This document shows positions 1 to 11,661 of a DNA stretch of 64,000 bases, in pieces. The notes under the pieces were generated by a model that was not told the origin of the DNA, did not search any database, and saw nothing but the letters and a program-made list of their open reading frames with translations. The stretch's first letter is position 1, and the number at the start of each line of letters is the position of its first letter. Both the position numbers and the translations under genes were made by a program. Source of the DNA: Pegea sp. RAD2-039 (Eukaryota > Chordata > Thaliacea > Salpida > Salpidae); the NCBI GenBank assembly GCA_034620365.1, contig JAQGEQ010000048.1, positions 682,001 to 746,000 on the forward strand, given 5' to 3'.

Positions 1-63
1 TATGGTTCTAACAAAAGCTAAATTTAATTATGTTTTAGCTCAAGCCTATCTCAAAAGACATAT

Positions 64-1548
64 TTACCAAAACTTTAAAGTAAGATTAGTAGTATGAAAA
101 ATCCAAATAACTCCAAGAACAGTTGTAGAATAAAACGATAAAATAATTAATGAGAAAAAAGTTGAGACGTGTAAAGTATTGAATAGGAAATTAAAGAAAC
201 CAGTAAAGATATTACTCAACAAGAACATAAAAAGTTGGTTTCTGTTCACTGCACACATTAAACATTTAATTTGAAAATAACTAACAGCTTTTAATCTCTG
301 AAACTTAGATGAAACAACCCATTGGTTTGGCATGCTATAAGAAGGTAAATTGCCTTGAAAGATTAAATATACAATAATGATATCAAACATGAGTAATAAT
401 GCTAATAAAAGTGAGCATTGAGAAGTTATCCAAACAACATAAGATAAGTTTGCCATTCTTCTAGATATGTTTTGAATGTAATGAATAGATAGCAACAGAA
501 AGATCAAACAAACAACTGAAAAGCAAAACATTTTTATACTAAGTTTGGTCCATTCGAAAATACTTTGTTTGTTTTTGAAAATATAAATTCCATGCAGAAT
601 ACCTATAAAATAAATACTCAAAAAGCCCACTGATGAAAAAACGCCTTCTTTGTTTTGCATTAGAAAAGTTTCTCTCCTGTCATTATCTAATATTAATGAA
701 GTGAAATCAAAATAGGGAGAAGTTAAAAAAAATTGATAAGAAGTTATTAAACCAAAAGTTACAAAAAAGAGATTCTTCACTTTTACAGTAAATATAATTA
801 GTTCTGCCATGACTTTAACAACTGATATAGTAAAGAAAAAATTCCAATGAAAACCATATTCTGATGTATGCTGTTGGTAACCGGTTGCTTTTATGGAAAA
901 ATATCGAATTAAACCTAAAATAGTTAAAGGAATTGTACCTTTAAGTTGTTTAAGAAATATATTTTTACTTTTGATTTCAGAAGATACCTTAGAAAAAGAG
1001 CTTATCAATCCATTAATAAATATAAATGTTCCAACACCCAAATCCATGAGACTACAGCCAAAAGTTTCTGTTTTAGCAAACCTTCGAGGGAAGACATTAA
1101 AATCAACAGCTAATATACAAATCATTGTCATCATGTGCATCACGAAAATAAAAGAAGTGATAAAGGGGATGTGAGAAGATGAAAGAACTAAATATTTAAT
1201 TTGTTTTGATTTATGTACAGCTTTATAACTTGAACTTGACTTTAAATTGTTTAGTTTTAAGAAGATGATTATGAAAGTGAAAAGTGCTATGAAACTTGCA
1301 AAATAAAAAATTGATTCAGAAAATAAAGTTATGCCAAATAAAAATGGCCCCACAAGAATAAATACATCATAAATAAATCTAAATATATGAAGTTTTATAA
1401 ATGGTAGATGTTCCCATATTATAGCTCTGAGCAACACCAGAATTGAAGGAAAACAAATGATTAAAGCAGATTCAGATAAAGTTGTTCCACCATGTCCAGT
1501 CACAAAAAGTTCACGTTCTATTTTTACTGAAGAATTAATAATCTCCAT
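64..1548 (-). CDS. PIGW: GPI inositol acyltransferase PIG-W (Gwt1 family), single exon
   Basis: A 494-residue intronless protein of the PIGW/Gwt1 family. The family acylates the inositol of glucosaminyl-phosphatidylinositol in the ER membrane, an early luminal step of GPI-anchor synthesis. Family-specific blocks are visible: AVDFNVFPRRFAKTE near residue 150, followed by a GVGTFIF stretch; EYGFHWNFFFT near 230; SRRMANLSYVVWI near 370; and NRNQLFMFLLSNIFTGFFN near the C-terminus. About a dozen hydrophobic segments run along the protein. The length matches the human protein (about 504 residues). The start at 1548 gives an N-terminus (NSS...FVTGHGGTT) that aligns with the FVSNLNGTT region of vertebrate PIGW. 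Open frames on the plus strand inside it are shadows. Confidence 0.95.
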   Translation of the reverse strand: MEIINSSVKIERELFVTGHGGTTLSESALIICFPSILVLLRAIIWEHLPFIKLHIFRFIYDVFILVGPFLFGITLFSESIFYFASFIALFTFIIIFLKLNNLKSSSSYKAVHKSKQIKYLVLSSSHIPFITSFIFVMHMMTMICILAVDFNVFPRRFAKTETFGCSLMDLGVGTFIFINGLISSFSKVSSEIKSKNIFLKQLKGTIPLTILGLIRYFSIKATGYQQHTSEYGFHWNFFFTISVVKVMAELIIFTVKVKNLFFVTFGLITSYQFFLTSPYFDFTSLILDNDRRETFLMQNKEGVFSSVGFLSIYFIGILHGIYIFKNKQSIFEWTKLSIKMFCFSVVCLIFLLLSIHYIQNISRRMANLSYVVWITSQCSLLLALLLMFDIIIVYLIFQGNLPSYSMPNQWVVSSKFQRLKAVSYFQIKCLMCAVNRNQLFMFLLSNIFTGFFNFLFNTLHVSTFFSLIILSFYSTTVLGVIWIFHTTNLTLKFW

Positions 1549-3317
1549 TCTTCAAATATTAACATCTACAAATTTAAAAAATAATTTTTTATCATTAAGT
1601 AAAACAATAATCATTAATAAAATTAAGATTTTAAAGCAGCTCATATTTATAAAAAATAACCAATAGCAATATATATTTGTTAAATAGCTTTTGATTTAAT
1701 AAACACATGATAGAATGACAAGCAACACAATAAAAATATATAATTAATATAAGTTGATTAAATTAAATTCATAAAAATGATTAAATTATATAAATAATAA
1801 ATAAATTAAATAAAACTTTTCAAATATCAATAAAAAAATAAATAACATCTGTTACCTGAGAATTATTAGTAAGTTGATAGCTATAATATCTGAGAAATAT
1901 TGAAATAAGTTTTCAATAATATTACATGATAATATTAAAAATAATTTTAATTTTGTTAATACTCCAGGAATAATAAAGTTTGTTATTTTCATGTCAAAAT
2001 ACTCTACAGTTTTAATATTGAATAGTAGAAAGGAAATACCCGGTCATGAAAAATTAAATAAGCATTAAAAAGCATGAAAAGACTCCATAGTATTTATTAT
2101 ACAAATTGAAAACTCTGCATTAAAAATCCTTATCTCCTATTTTAATTGAATAATTTGTATCTTTAGGTATTTATTAGTACATAAAATATTCAAAATGATA
2201 TAATAAAGCTACAAAAAGTTGTTATCAGTACTTACATACCCATAAATAACAATTGAATAAAATGCTTTTGTAGTCCTAAGACTCTACTTCTCATAATTGA
2301 TTTTAGATATTCTCTTTCTGCAGGTCAATTATTTCCTTATGATTTACTTAAACTAGTTTTAATATTGATTTTGACATCACTGCTTATCAGAACTTTAATA
2401 AAATTTTTAAGTTAACATAGCAACATAATAATATATTAGTTTTAGAATCCTTATGTTAATTTTTTGTAATCTCTTTCAGGAGGCTAAAATATTAATCTTA
2501 GTAGAAATAAAAACATTTATAGCCTTAAAAATAAGAATTTTTTTTGCAAAAATAGCTAACGTAAATAAAGTTATCATAAAATTTTCTTTTTGCAAAGATC
2601 AAATCTGTTTCGCAAATTTTTGATTACAGCATAAAACTATTTGTTTAAACCTTTTTAAAGTATAAATTGTTCACATATAAAACTTTAAATGTGTTTTAGT
2701 GTTATTTGTTATTTAATAAGCTGTTTTTATTTATGAGATATCAAACTAATCTCGATGGAGATTAGTGATCTACTTAAATTGTATTCTAATTTCAGTTCAA
2801 AACTTCCCTTTTTTATCTATAATCATTTATGTACTTTGTTTTTAACTAGATAAAGATTTCAAAAAGTTTTGATAAGTTAAATCTGAAAATTGATTTATGT
2901 AATGCTTTTTTCTGCCATTTATAAATTTTTAAGGTAAACTTACACAAGGTAAATGTTGCTGGCTTTCCACTTATAGAAATTTGTAAAAACAATAGCTATT
3001 AAAATGAGTTTTTTACTTAACAGTAACAAAATACAACTATAAACTGTTATGTAATCATTATTGTATAATTTAGATAAGCCTACGACTTTTATTTACAATT
3101 ATTTTGCTCTAACAAAATAAATAGTTCTTTAAAGTTATTTCTAATAAATATATAGTTTGATTTTTTAAGGAGATTACAATTTTTTATAGTTAATAATAAT
3201 CATAATTTTTTATTTGAATTATATATTGAGTAATTGACAAAATTTGTATAAACATTTATAAGCTATCAATTAGTTACACGTGAAATAAGGATTAAAATAT
3301 TTTCAATAAGCTTGCAG
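1549..3317. other. Intergenic, no gene seen
   Basis: AT-rich sequence between the divergent PIGW and EGF/kringle genes. I see no long open frame and no repeat. It should hold the PIGW promoter and any 5' exon of the EGF/kringle gene, including its signal peptide, which I could not find. Confidence 0.4.
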
Positions 3318-6247
3318 AATGATGAAAATGTTCAGTCTAGACATGACACAGGCCTTTCGTATGTACAGCCTCAGGCACTTTGTTTTGACTGCTTAAAAAA
3401 CTCAAGCTCATGTAAGTAAAGTTTGTTGTCCTTAAAAACTCTGCTTAATCTTTCCAATTTTAAGTAAATGAATAAACTTTAAGTTTTCAAAAATATTTTT
3501 ATTCGATTTTTTGTGAGAAAATGTCAGGATTATTATTCTATCAGAAAAAATATTTCAGGCAATAGAATTTTATGTAAGCTTCATTAAAACGAATCCTAAT
3601 TTGAAGATTGATTCCGTGTAAGGACTTTATTATAGTTTTAATTTAGGTTTACTTTACAATTAGTCATTAGTTGCAGTTTAGCTCAAGTTATTAGATTTCT
3701 ACAAAACATTCGCTTAGAATTTATCTTTTAAAATAAAGTTCAAAAAAGTTTCCGAAATTTTTAAAGAGTTTGATTAATAAATAAACTTTATTTTTAGTCA
3801 TGTGTTTTACTACATATTTTGAATTTTTTGAAACTACCAGTTTCATCATCTTTTTTTATAAATACTTTGTCAGGTTATATTTTTATAAAACACAACTTTT
3901 TTACTTTTTATTGACTAATATTAACTCACTTCAAATGAAATGTTTAAATGGTGGTTACTGGAATCTGAAAACAGAAAAATGTCTTTGTAATTACAAATGG
4001 AAAGGAAAAAACTGTACCAAATGGCGTAAGTTACCTTTCGAATTGTCAACATATTTTAACAAATATTTCGATTTTGAAATATATGTTTTAATTCTTCTTA
4101 GGAAACCATTATTGCTATTTTAATAATGGGTTTGAATATCGTGGATTTTTAAGTCAAACAAAAACTGGAGGGTCTTGTGCTCCCTGGACCTCTGACCAAA
4201 ATGGGCTTTATCCTGTCGGAGAAAATGGGATTGGACCTCATAACTTTTGTCGAAATCCAGGTGATAAGAGTTTTTATAATATTTCTATTTGTTAAAAACG
4301 TAACGCTACAAGTAAAGAACGGCTCACTATAATTAATTAGATAATAGATACAAATAGTTTTAGTAATGATGAACTTATTTATTGAACAAATGTCAGTTAA
4401 AATTTAAAGAACTATTTTGGATGTCTTTAAATTTTGGAAGAACTTATTCTATAAAGAAGTATTTTAAAATTAACTTTGCAGTCTTATTCACATAAATATT
4501 CTAAAAACAATTATATAAATCATAAAAAAATTCAAACTGTTTTTTAGTTTCATTAATCTTTTAAATGATTTAAACGCAAAACATCAATTTCTTTGCAGGC
4601 AATGATTCAAATGGACTCTGGTGTTATGTTACCAACAATAATTTTTTCGAATACTGCAACATAACAAAATGTCCAGGTAATAAATTCAAACAACTAAATG
4701 ATAGTTATGAATATTAACAAGTAATAAGATAAATAACAACTATCTTACAAAATGTATTCAGAACTAACTAAAAACTTCCAGACTAAAATGTTATACAACA
4801 GAGTTTACTCAAATGTTTTATAAAAGATACGGATTAAAAGATTAATAAAACAGTTTGGTAACATTTTTAAGATGATATTAATTTCTGTGACTAAAAACTT
4901 TACATTTTGAGAAGATTCATTAAAGATCGATCATAAAATTTTGGAAGTGGAGAAAGACACAAGTGAAACCACAGTAACTTTTTTGTATGGTCCACTCATT
5001 ATTGGATTGTGTGCAGGAATGATAAGTCTGATACTTATTATTGGTTAGTTCATTTATAATTATCATAAAATATATTTAACGATTTAAAGTCTTTACAGTA
5101 AATAGATAATCTTTAAGAATAGTTTAATAAATAATAAACATATTTATTGTTTAATTCATGAGCGATCTTAAAATATTCTAGTGTAAATTAAATGTGGTTT
5201 AAACTTTCTAATTGTAATCAAATGATGAACTTTTTTATAGTCTTAGCTGACTGTATTAGAAAAAAAAAGATTTGTGCGCACCAAGAAAATGTAAAATTAT
5301 CCAAGAATAAGACAGGCGAGAACAAAATAGCTCCAGATACAATTAAGGAAAGTAAAAACCCGTAAGTGTTTTCCAATTTAAAATAAATCTACTCTTCGAA
5401 ATAATGTTCAAGACGCCTGTAATATTAAATATAATTTTTTGAGTTGCTGATAAGTTAAATAATGTTGCTCTTCTTGGCTAGCAATTTAAGTATTACTGCT
5501 TTAGCTTGCTTCAAATAATCTGTAACTAGTTGAATTTGTTCATAAAAGCAAGCTGCTTTTACGTGTCGTGAAAGTTTTTGTTTAATTAACAAATCTTTGC
5601 TTAATTTATAAAACAAAAGCTTCGTTAATATTTCTTAAAACGATGCTAAATGAATAAATAAATTGCTGTAATTCTAAATTTTAATCGTAGTAAAATAATT
5701 AAATAATAATCTACTTTATCTGATACTTACGAGCCACTCAAAAAAAATTGTTTTTTATTAAGAGACTCTGAAGTTGATGAAGATATTGATAGCTGTACAG
5801 TCTTAGGAGGAATTGTCACCGTCAATGTGGACACAGGAGAGTATAAACGACAACATCAACCAGAAAAAGTTTGCAAAAATGTTATCAATGTATCATATAT
5901 TTGAAATACAAAATTAATCATGATTTGATTTTCAAAACCAACAAAAAATGTCTTTAAACTTCTTTTCAAATTTCTTATATTTAAAACTATTTCATTTAAA
6001 ACCAAACTAAGCATAGATGTAACTTGCACAGAATTTTAACAAAGAAAAACGACTTGGTGTTGGTTCAAATAGACAAACACTTTCTCAATACGACAATTCC
6101 TCTGTCGCGTCATGCAACCAAAACATATCAAGATATAAGAAGAAAGAAGGGAGAAGAAAAATAAAAGAAGAAACTATGTCCTTACCATCAGATATGAAGT
6201 TGACATATAAATATAATATGCACAGATTACCTGAAACATCAATATAG
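3318..6247 (+). CDS. EGF-like/kringle single-pass membrane protein
   Basis: Eight exons with consistent phases: 3318-3411, 3798-4025, 4102-4260, 4599-4676, 4915-5043, 5241-5361, 5763-5889, 6032-6247, about 383 residues. Exon 2 ends in a short EGF-like motif (CLNGG ... CLC ... GKNC). Exons 3-4 encode one complete kringle: YRG, six cysteines, the CRNPG motif, LWCY, and EYCNITKCP. A kringle split across two exons by a phase-1 intron is usual. Exon 5 carries a transmembrane helix (PLIIGLCAGMISLILIIG). Exons 6-8 form a charged cytoplasmic tail, KEKRLGVGS onward, ending at TAG 6245-6247. A polyadenylation signal lies at 6273-6278. Kringles occur in secreted proteases and in receptors such as ROR, Kremen and PIK3IP1; no kinase, protease or WSC domain is seen here. 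The N-terminus is uncertain: no signal peptide was found and the first part of exon 2 is oddly hydrophobic, so it may be intron or a signal anchor. Confidence 0.75.
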
Positions 6248-8021
6248 CAGTAGTATATTAGTAAATGTGGTTAATAAAGAATTTGTATGACATAACTTTT
6301 TTTGATTGTAACTTTATTATTAGGATTTTATTATAACAATAGATTATTCAAAAATTTTATTTAAGCTAATTCTTCTATAGTTTGTTATAAAGGTAGCATA
6401 TACTTAATATTTGAAACTAGAGTTTAAACTTGAAAGTTTTTTTGTAAATCGTATTAACTAGAAAATCTAAATGTAGTGAACTAAATTTAAACTCAAAACA
6501 TAATATTTTAACTAAACTTGAATCAAATAATTCAATGCGTCACTAAAATTAGAGTTATTTTGATTCATACTTATATAAACTATGATAGCATTATGAAGAT
6601 ATATTCTAAATTATTTATAAGTAAAGTAGTTGTTTGTAAAGTTAAGTTTTGACTATTCATAAAAATTTTCTAATTCATTAAAAAATGTGAAAAACCAAAT
6701 TTTAATTATTCAAAATAATCTCACTTTTTTGGGTTCGTAATTTTTCAAGCTATTTACTCCTTGTGAAAACCAAATCGCTCATTCTAGTTTAATAAAGGAA
6801 ATCTTTTATGAGACTGTAAGACAAAGGTGACCAACAAAGAAAATAAAAACAGTTACTTAAAGCTTATTATCAATCGTTATAGACAGAAGATCTAAAAGTA
6901 TCTACAGAAAACCATTTGTGTTTTTATTCATTATTTTTTAGGTTCAAAAAAGAATTGATCTTGACTTATAAAACTTAAACTCGAATTCCTTGAATTCTGT
7001 TTAAACAGCAATAAAAATGTTTAATGTTCTGTCATTAAAGGCTAAAACATTATCATTTTACACCACTTAAAATGAGTTCATCACGTAAAATACTCACAGA
7101 ACTGGTTCAAAAATACTTTAAAGATGGAGTATTCGAAAAGCCTTCCTTTAATACAATATACTCCTTTCTACATATAAAGACCGTCTCTCAAAGCTTAGTG
7201 TTGAAACTCTGCATATATTGGAACCTTGTCTCTTACCTCTTTAACTGTTCAAAGTTGTTGATAGTTTTTCTCTCCTTAACTCCAATGATTTCTTTAAAAG
7301 TTTTTAAAAGGTATCTTTTTTTATTTCTTTAGAGGTGCTTCATTAAAATTAATCCATTTTAAACTTTAATAATGGGCAAATAGCTTTATTTTCTTCCTGA
7401 GTTCATTATTATACCAAGTTATGTTACTTCTTTGAAAATTAAGGGAAAATGGTAAGGTTTTAGAAACTTTGTTGGTAAGTGATATATCAGGCAGCAATTT
7501 TCTTAACTTTTCAATATTGTTAATTATTTACTAAATATTCTTAAAAGTTATATCTTTCCCTTCGCTATTTTCTGATTGTCTACACAATTTATATTGAATC
7601 GTGGTAGTTGAAACTTTTATTATTCTGTAGGTAAATTATATTGCGTTTACTATAAGATTTGTATGATTTGTTAGCTGTAGCCATGCGTTATTCTGTAAAT
7701 AAAAACGATTGAAACAAAAAATTTATTTGGCATCATTTTCAAAAATTGATTGTGGACTATTTTATAAAGCAAAAGTTTATGATATAATTATTTGTAAGCT
7801 AACTAGAACCAATTTAGAAAAACTCACTTAATTGTACAACAACAAAATGAAAATCAATATAAAAATAATCCAATATTGTATAGTTCCATAATTGGCTACA
7901 AAATACATAACAATTTTTAGTTTAAACTCGATATAGCCTTTCAACCATACAAGTAATTTTTAAATCTAGTTGATTATTGAGATTTTCGGCGTAGATTTTA
8001 AATAAAATATTTATTTTCATA
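6248..8021. other. Intergenic, possible decayed LINE trace
   Basis: Begins with the polyadenylation signal of the EGF/kringle gene (6273-6278). The rest is AT-rich. An 86-codon plus-strand frame at 7072-7332 resembles no family I know. On the minus strand around 7380-7510 a short stretch reads like the region after the endonuclease in LINE ORF2 (WYNNELRKKIKLF), interrupted by stops. Nothing else is supported. Confidence 0.3.
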
Positions 8022-11000
8022 ATGTCAAAGCGAGTCCGATTCGATGAGGAAAATGTTACCCATAAAAAAGCTCGAAGCAGCAAAACGGAATCTTTCAACG
8101 CTTCGGTTTGTCAAAATTATTTGTTTAAGAAAATTAAATAGTTAATATTCACTTTTCAATCGTATTTGTATTTATATCTTAGTAAGATGTTAAATAATTT
8201 ATGTTGTTATTTATAGTGTTTATGTTTAATAAAAGAATTTTTTACTGAATTATTTTATTAAAAAAATTATTTTTTAGGAAAATTTGAAATCAGATGAAAT
8301 TCAAAATTCTTCAAAACCCAGCAGATTAAAAGTTTATATTTTTATATTTTTAATTGTATTTAAATATAAATATTTGTTCTAAAGATCTGATTTATAAATT
8401 TTTGAATATATTGCTCAAATATCATTAAAACATAAATTAATAAAAGCTTTTTTTAAAGAACAATAATACAATTGAAAGTGATGAAGAAGAAGTAGAAGAA
8501 AACAAAAAAGAAAAATTTGATGTTCTGAATGAGGAAGATATTGAAGGTTTTGAGTTTTTCTATAATTGAAGTTCTAAGTTTGAACTTTTATAGGTGCTGA
8601 GGATGGAGAAATTGGAGATAAATTTAAAGATGATATGGGAACACAAATCACCCCATTCAACCTCAAAGAAGAGATGACAGAAGGGGATTTTGACCGTCAA
8701 GGTCATTATCACTTTAAAAAAGATAATGATATAAGAGATAACTGGATGGATGATATTAATTGGGTAATTAGATGAATAGAATTTAATATAATGAAATGAG
8801 TTTATCACTGGTATCATCTACTTTCTATTCAAAGTATGACTGAAGATGATTATAGTGAGCAAAGAGCAAAAATAAATTAATCTTAAGTTTTAAGTATCAG
8901 TTTAGCATAATTTATATAGAAAAAATAAAAACACTGCACAAGCAAAAGTGGTATATAAATTATCAGTCAAAAATACCAAATAATTGAAGAATAGAAAAAA
9001 AAAGTTGAATAGATTTTTTGTTTTTAAGTCTGAAGTTGCCAAAAAATCTAGCAAAAACCCTACAAAGAGTATTAATTTTGATGATGAAGATCTCATCAAT
9101 AAAGATTTTGATGAGCTAACCGTGAGTTTTTCTAATATTGAATTTATTGAAAAATTTATTTTATGATTTTATTATAAAAATGTTACTTTTTTAAAGCAGT
9201 TAATAAAATTATAAAATATATCAATTCATATGTTTACTTTGACTTAAATTTATAAAATAGATTATTATTATTAGTTTTATTATAAATGTATTTATATCTA
9301 TATTACATTATTTACTGATAATTATTCTATTTTCTACAGATTTATAATAATTACAAACATTAAATTTTACATTTGATAGCTATATAAATTAATATGTTTT
9401 AAAGGTTTTACAAAAAATCAAAGAGTATTTGAACCCAAAAGAGTCTGTTCAATCTGCTATGAGAAGATTAGGTGGCTCATCTAGCAACTCTAAATCCAAA
9501 AAACCAAGATCATGGAAATCAGAGAGAGCATATGATTTAGAAGATGATGGTACTTAAACCTTTTTGCATTGCAAGATAAAAATCAGACACTTTTTGAATT
9601 TCTTTTTTCTACAGGAGAAAGTGAAGAAGAAGAAATTGATGATAAGATTGAAGTAATGAAGAAGAAATTTTTAGATTTAACTGAAAAAGTTGATCAAATG
9701 GCAGGGGCTGGTTTTTATGACATTTACACTGATACATATGAAAAAATTAACTTCAGAATTAAAAAAGTAAATTATAGAAGATTTAAAATGAATTCTGTTT
9801 TTTGTAATTAGAATATATATTATTTCTTCCACTTTAAGGCTATCATAATTAACTGTTTTTTTGAAACTTTATTAATTATTTTGTTATTTGGACCACTATC
9901 ATTTAAATGTAATTATAATTACTTTAAATACAGTTTTCTGGAATTTGGATTTTTTCGTCTCTTTCCAAATTTATATTTTTAGATTATTAATTTTTGAATT
10001 AAATCTTTAGAAGCGATGTGACTTTTTCCTTAAAATTTATTCCTAAATTGATAATTCAAACATTTTTGGTGCAAAGAATTAAAGATATGAAAAAACATAA
10101 TCTAAAGTATTTTTGATATTTGTCCATATAGTAATTTATCTACTCGATCAACTATATATGTATTTTCAATGAATAGTTTTTGATTGTGAATAAGTTCCAA
10201 CTTTAATTAAGCATTTTCAAACACCTTGCAATATCTAAAATGATGATTATTTGCAATTACTTTCTCATTCACAACTTCAAATTGTTATTTAGTTGAAACC
10301 AGTTTCTGAGTCATCTGCTGCAGAAGATTTAATGGATATTTTTGCAAATGATTTTGATAACAAGTCTGAGCAGCAGATTTCTAAAGAACAAGATAAATCT
10401 GCATCTTCATCATCAGTGTCAGCAGCAGGAGGTTTTAAAGATTTGTGTCTTTATAGAATACTCAATTTATCAATAATAGGTTTCATAATATCGGATTTAT
10501 TTAACGTTTTAGTCTATCTCATATAATTGACTATTTAAGATCTTTTAAAATAAGTTTCATTATTTTGAAGATGCTGCGGCTTCTATTATGTGGGAGTACA
10601 AGTGGTCCTCATCTCAGGAACAACTTTATGGACCTTTTTCGACCAAGCAGATGATGGTAAAAGCAAATCTCTTGTCAAAATGTTTCTGTTTAGCATCATT
10701 TCTATTAAGTACTTCGATAAAAGTTTGAAGATAAATTTGTGATTACAAATTAACTATTATTAAAATTTAACAATTAATTTTGTATTTATTAAAATTTGCT
10801 AAAATTAGAAGGAGCCCTATTAGCAGCTGCTAGCTAATTTAACTATTGCATTGTGTTTTATATTTCTAATAATTTTTATTTATCTTATCTCATAAAAACT
10901 CAGTAATTGTATTTTAACATTTTTTGCTAAAGTCTGACTTTCAACGAACTTTTAAATTCACAAATTGATTTTTTGGAACATAAAAATTCTTATCATTCTG

Positions 11001-11120
11001 CAGCATTGGAAAGAGAAAAACTATTTCCAGCCGGAAGTAATGGTCCGTAAACTAACTCAGGGAGAAAAAGGGTCTTTTTATACTATTGGGAGAGTCGATT
11101 TTGATCTTTATGATGATTGA
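8022..11120 (+). CDS. CD2BP2: CD2BP2 / U5-52K, GYF-domain spliceosome protein
   Basis: Ten exons: 8022-8105, 8278-8331, 8459-8546, 8594-8763, 9029-9121, 9405-9549, 9615-9766, 10293-10431, 10571-10656, 11004-11120, giving 375 residues. CD2BP2 (yeast Lin1/Snu40) is a U5 and tri-snRNP-associated factor whose C-terminal GYF domain binds proline-rich peptides, for example in SmB and the CD2 tail. Visible landmarks are the basic N-terminus KRVRFDEENVTHKKAR; the conserved block ITPFNLKEEMTEGDFD with DNWMDDINW; the helical ESVQSAMRRLGG region; and the GYF domain in exons 9-10, with MWEYKW, LYGPFSTKQMM and the family's terminal RVDFDLY motif. The start ATG opens the conserved basic N-terminus. The exon 4 to exon 5 joint is the least certain, as a short exon there could be missing. 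Confidence 0.93.
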
Positions 11121-11523
11121 TTCATAAAATGATTCCTTTCCTGATGATTGTTCATTTCTTACATGATTTTAGTTGAAAGCATCTTTTGTATTTTTGGTTT
11201 AAAAATACTTTTTATTATCTTTCTTTAAAGTGAAACAATTAAATTTTAGTTTAATGATTAGACTTTTGTAAAACGTTTGTGACACTATTTCTATTTTTTT
11301 AAATAGTTTACTTAAAATTACTAAATATTTGAAACTAAAGATTTTGTATAAAATATTATTTTTATTAATCAGTCAAAGAAATAAAAGTTTTTTTTTAGAT
11401 AATAAATATTTTAGATTTACAACAACTGGCTGTTTTAATGAAATCTTCCAAAGTGATTTTTTTGCCAAAATCTTTCAAAAGTGTTTCCAAAATTTTATTC
11501 TAACTTTTATAGAAATGAAGTAA

Positions 11524-11588
11524 AATAAAACGTTTTATAATTTTTCAAAAAGTAAAAATTTCATTTGTAACAAACACAATAATTTATT
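11524..11588. terminator. Facing polyadenylation signals of two convergent genes
   Basis: AATAAA on the plus strand at 11524-11529 lies about 400 bases after the CD2BP2 stop. AATAAA on the minus strand (TTTATT at 11583-11588) lies about 75 bases after the stop of the cytokine-like gene. The two transcripts therefore end tail to tail within about 60 bases or overlap slightly. Confidence 0.5.
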
Positions 11589-11661
11589 TCCTTTGGAATG
11601 AAATGCAAAAAATTAATAAATTAAATTATTAAAAACAAAAATGTTGAAAATGTAAGAGAAA

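Noticed and set aside
893-1174. 93-codon plus-strand frame
   Set aside because: Lies entirely antisense to the conserved core of PIGW and has no family resemblance.
7072-7332. 86-codon plus-strand frame
   Set aside because: No recognisable domain, leucine- and phenylalanine-rich, no matching neighbour exons; the opposite strand shows a weak LINE-like phrase instead.
8560-9099. Minus-strand frames of 85 and 65 codons
   Set aside because: Antisense to CD2BP2 exons 4-5.
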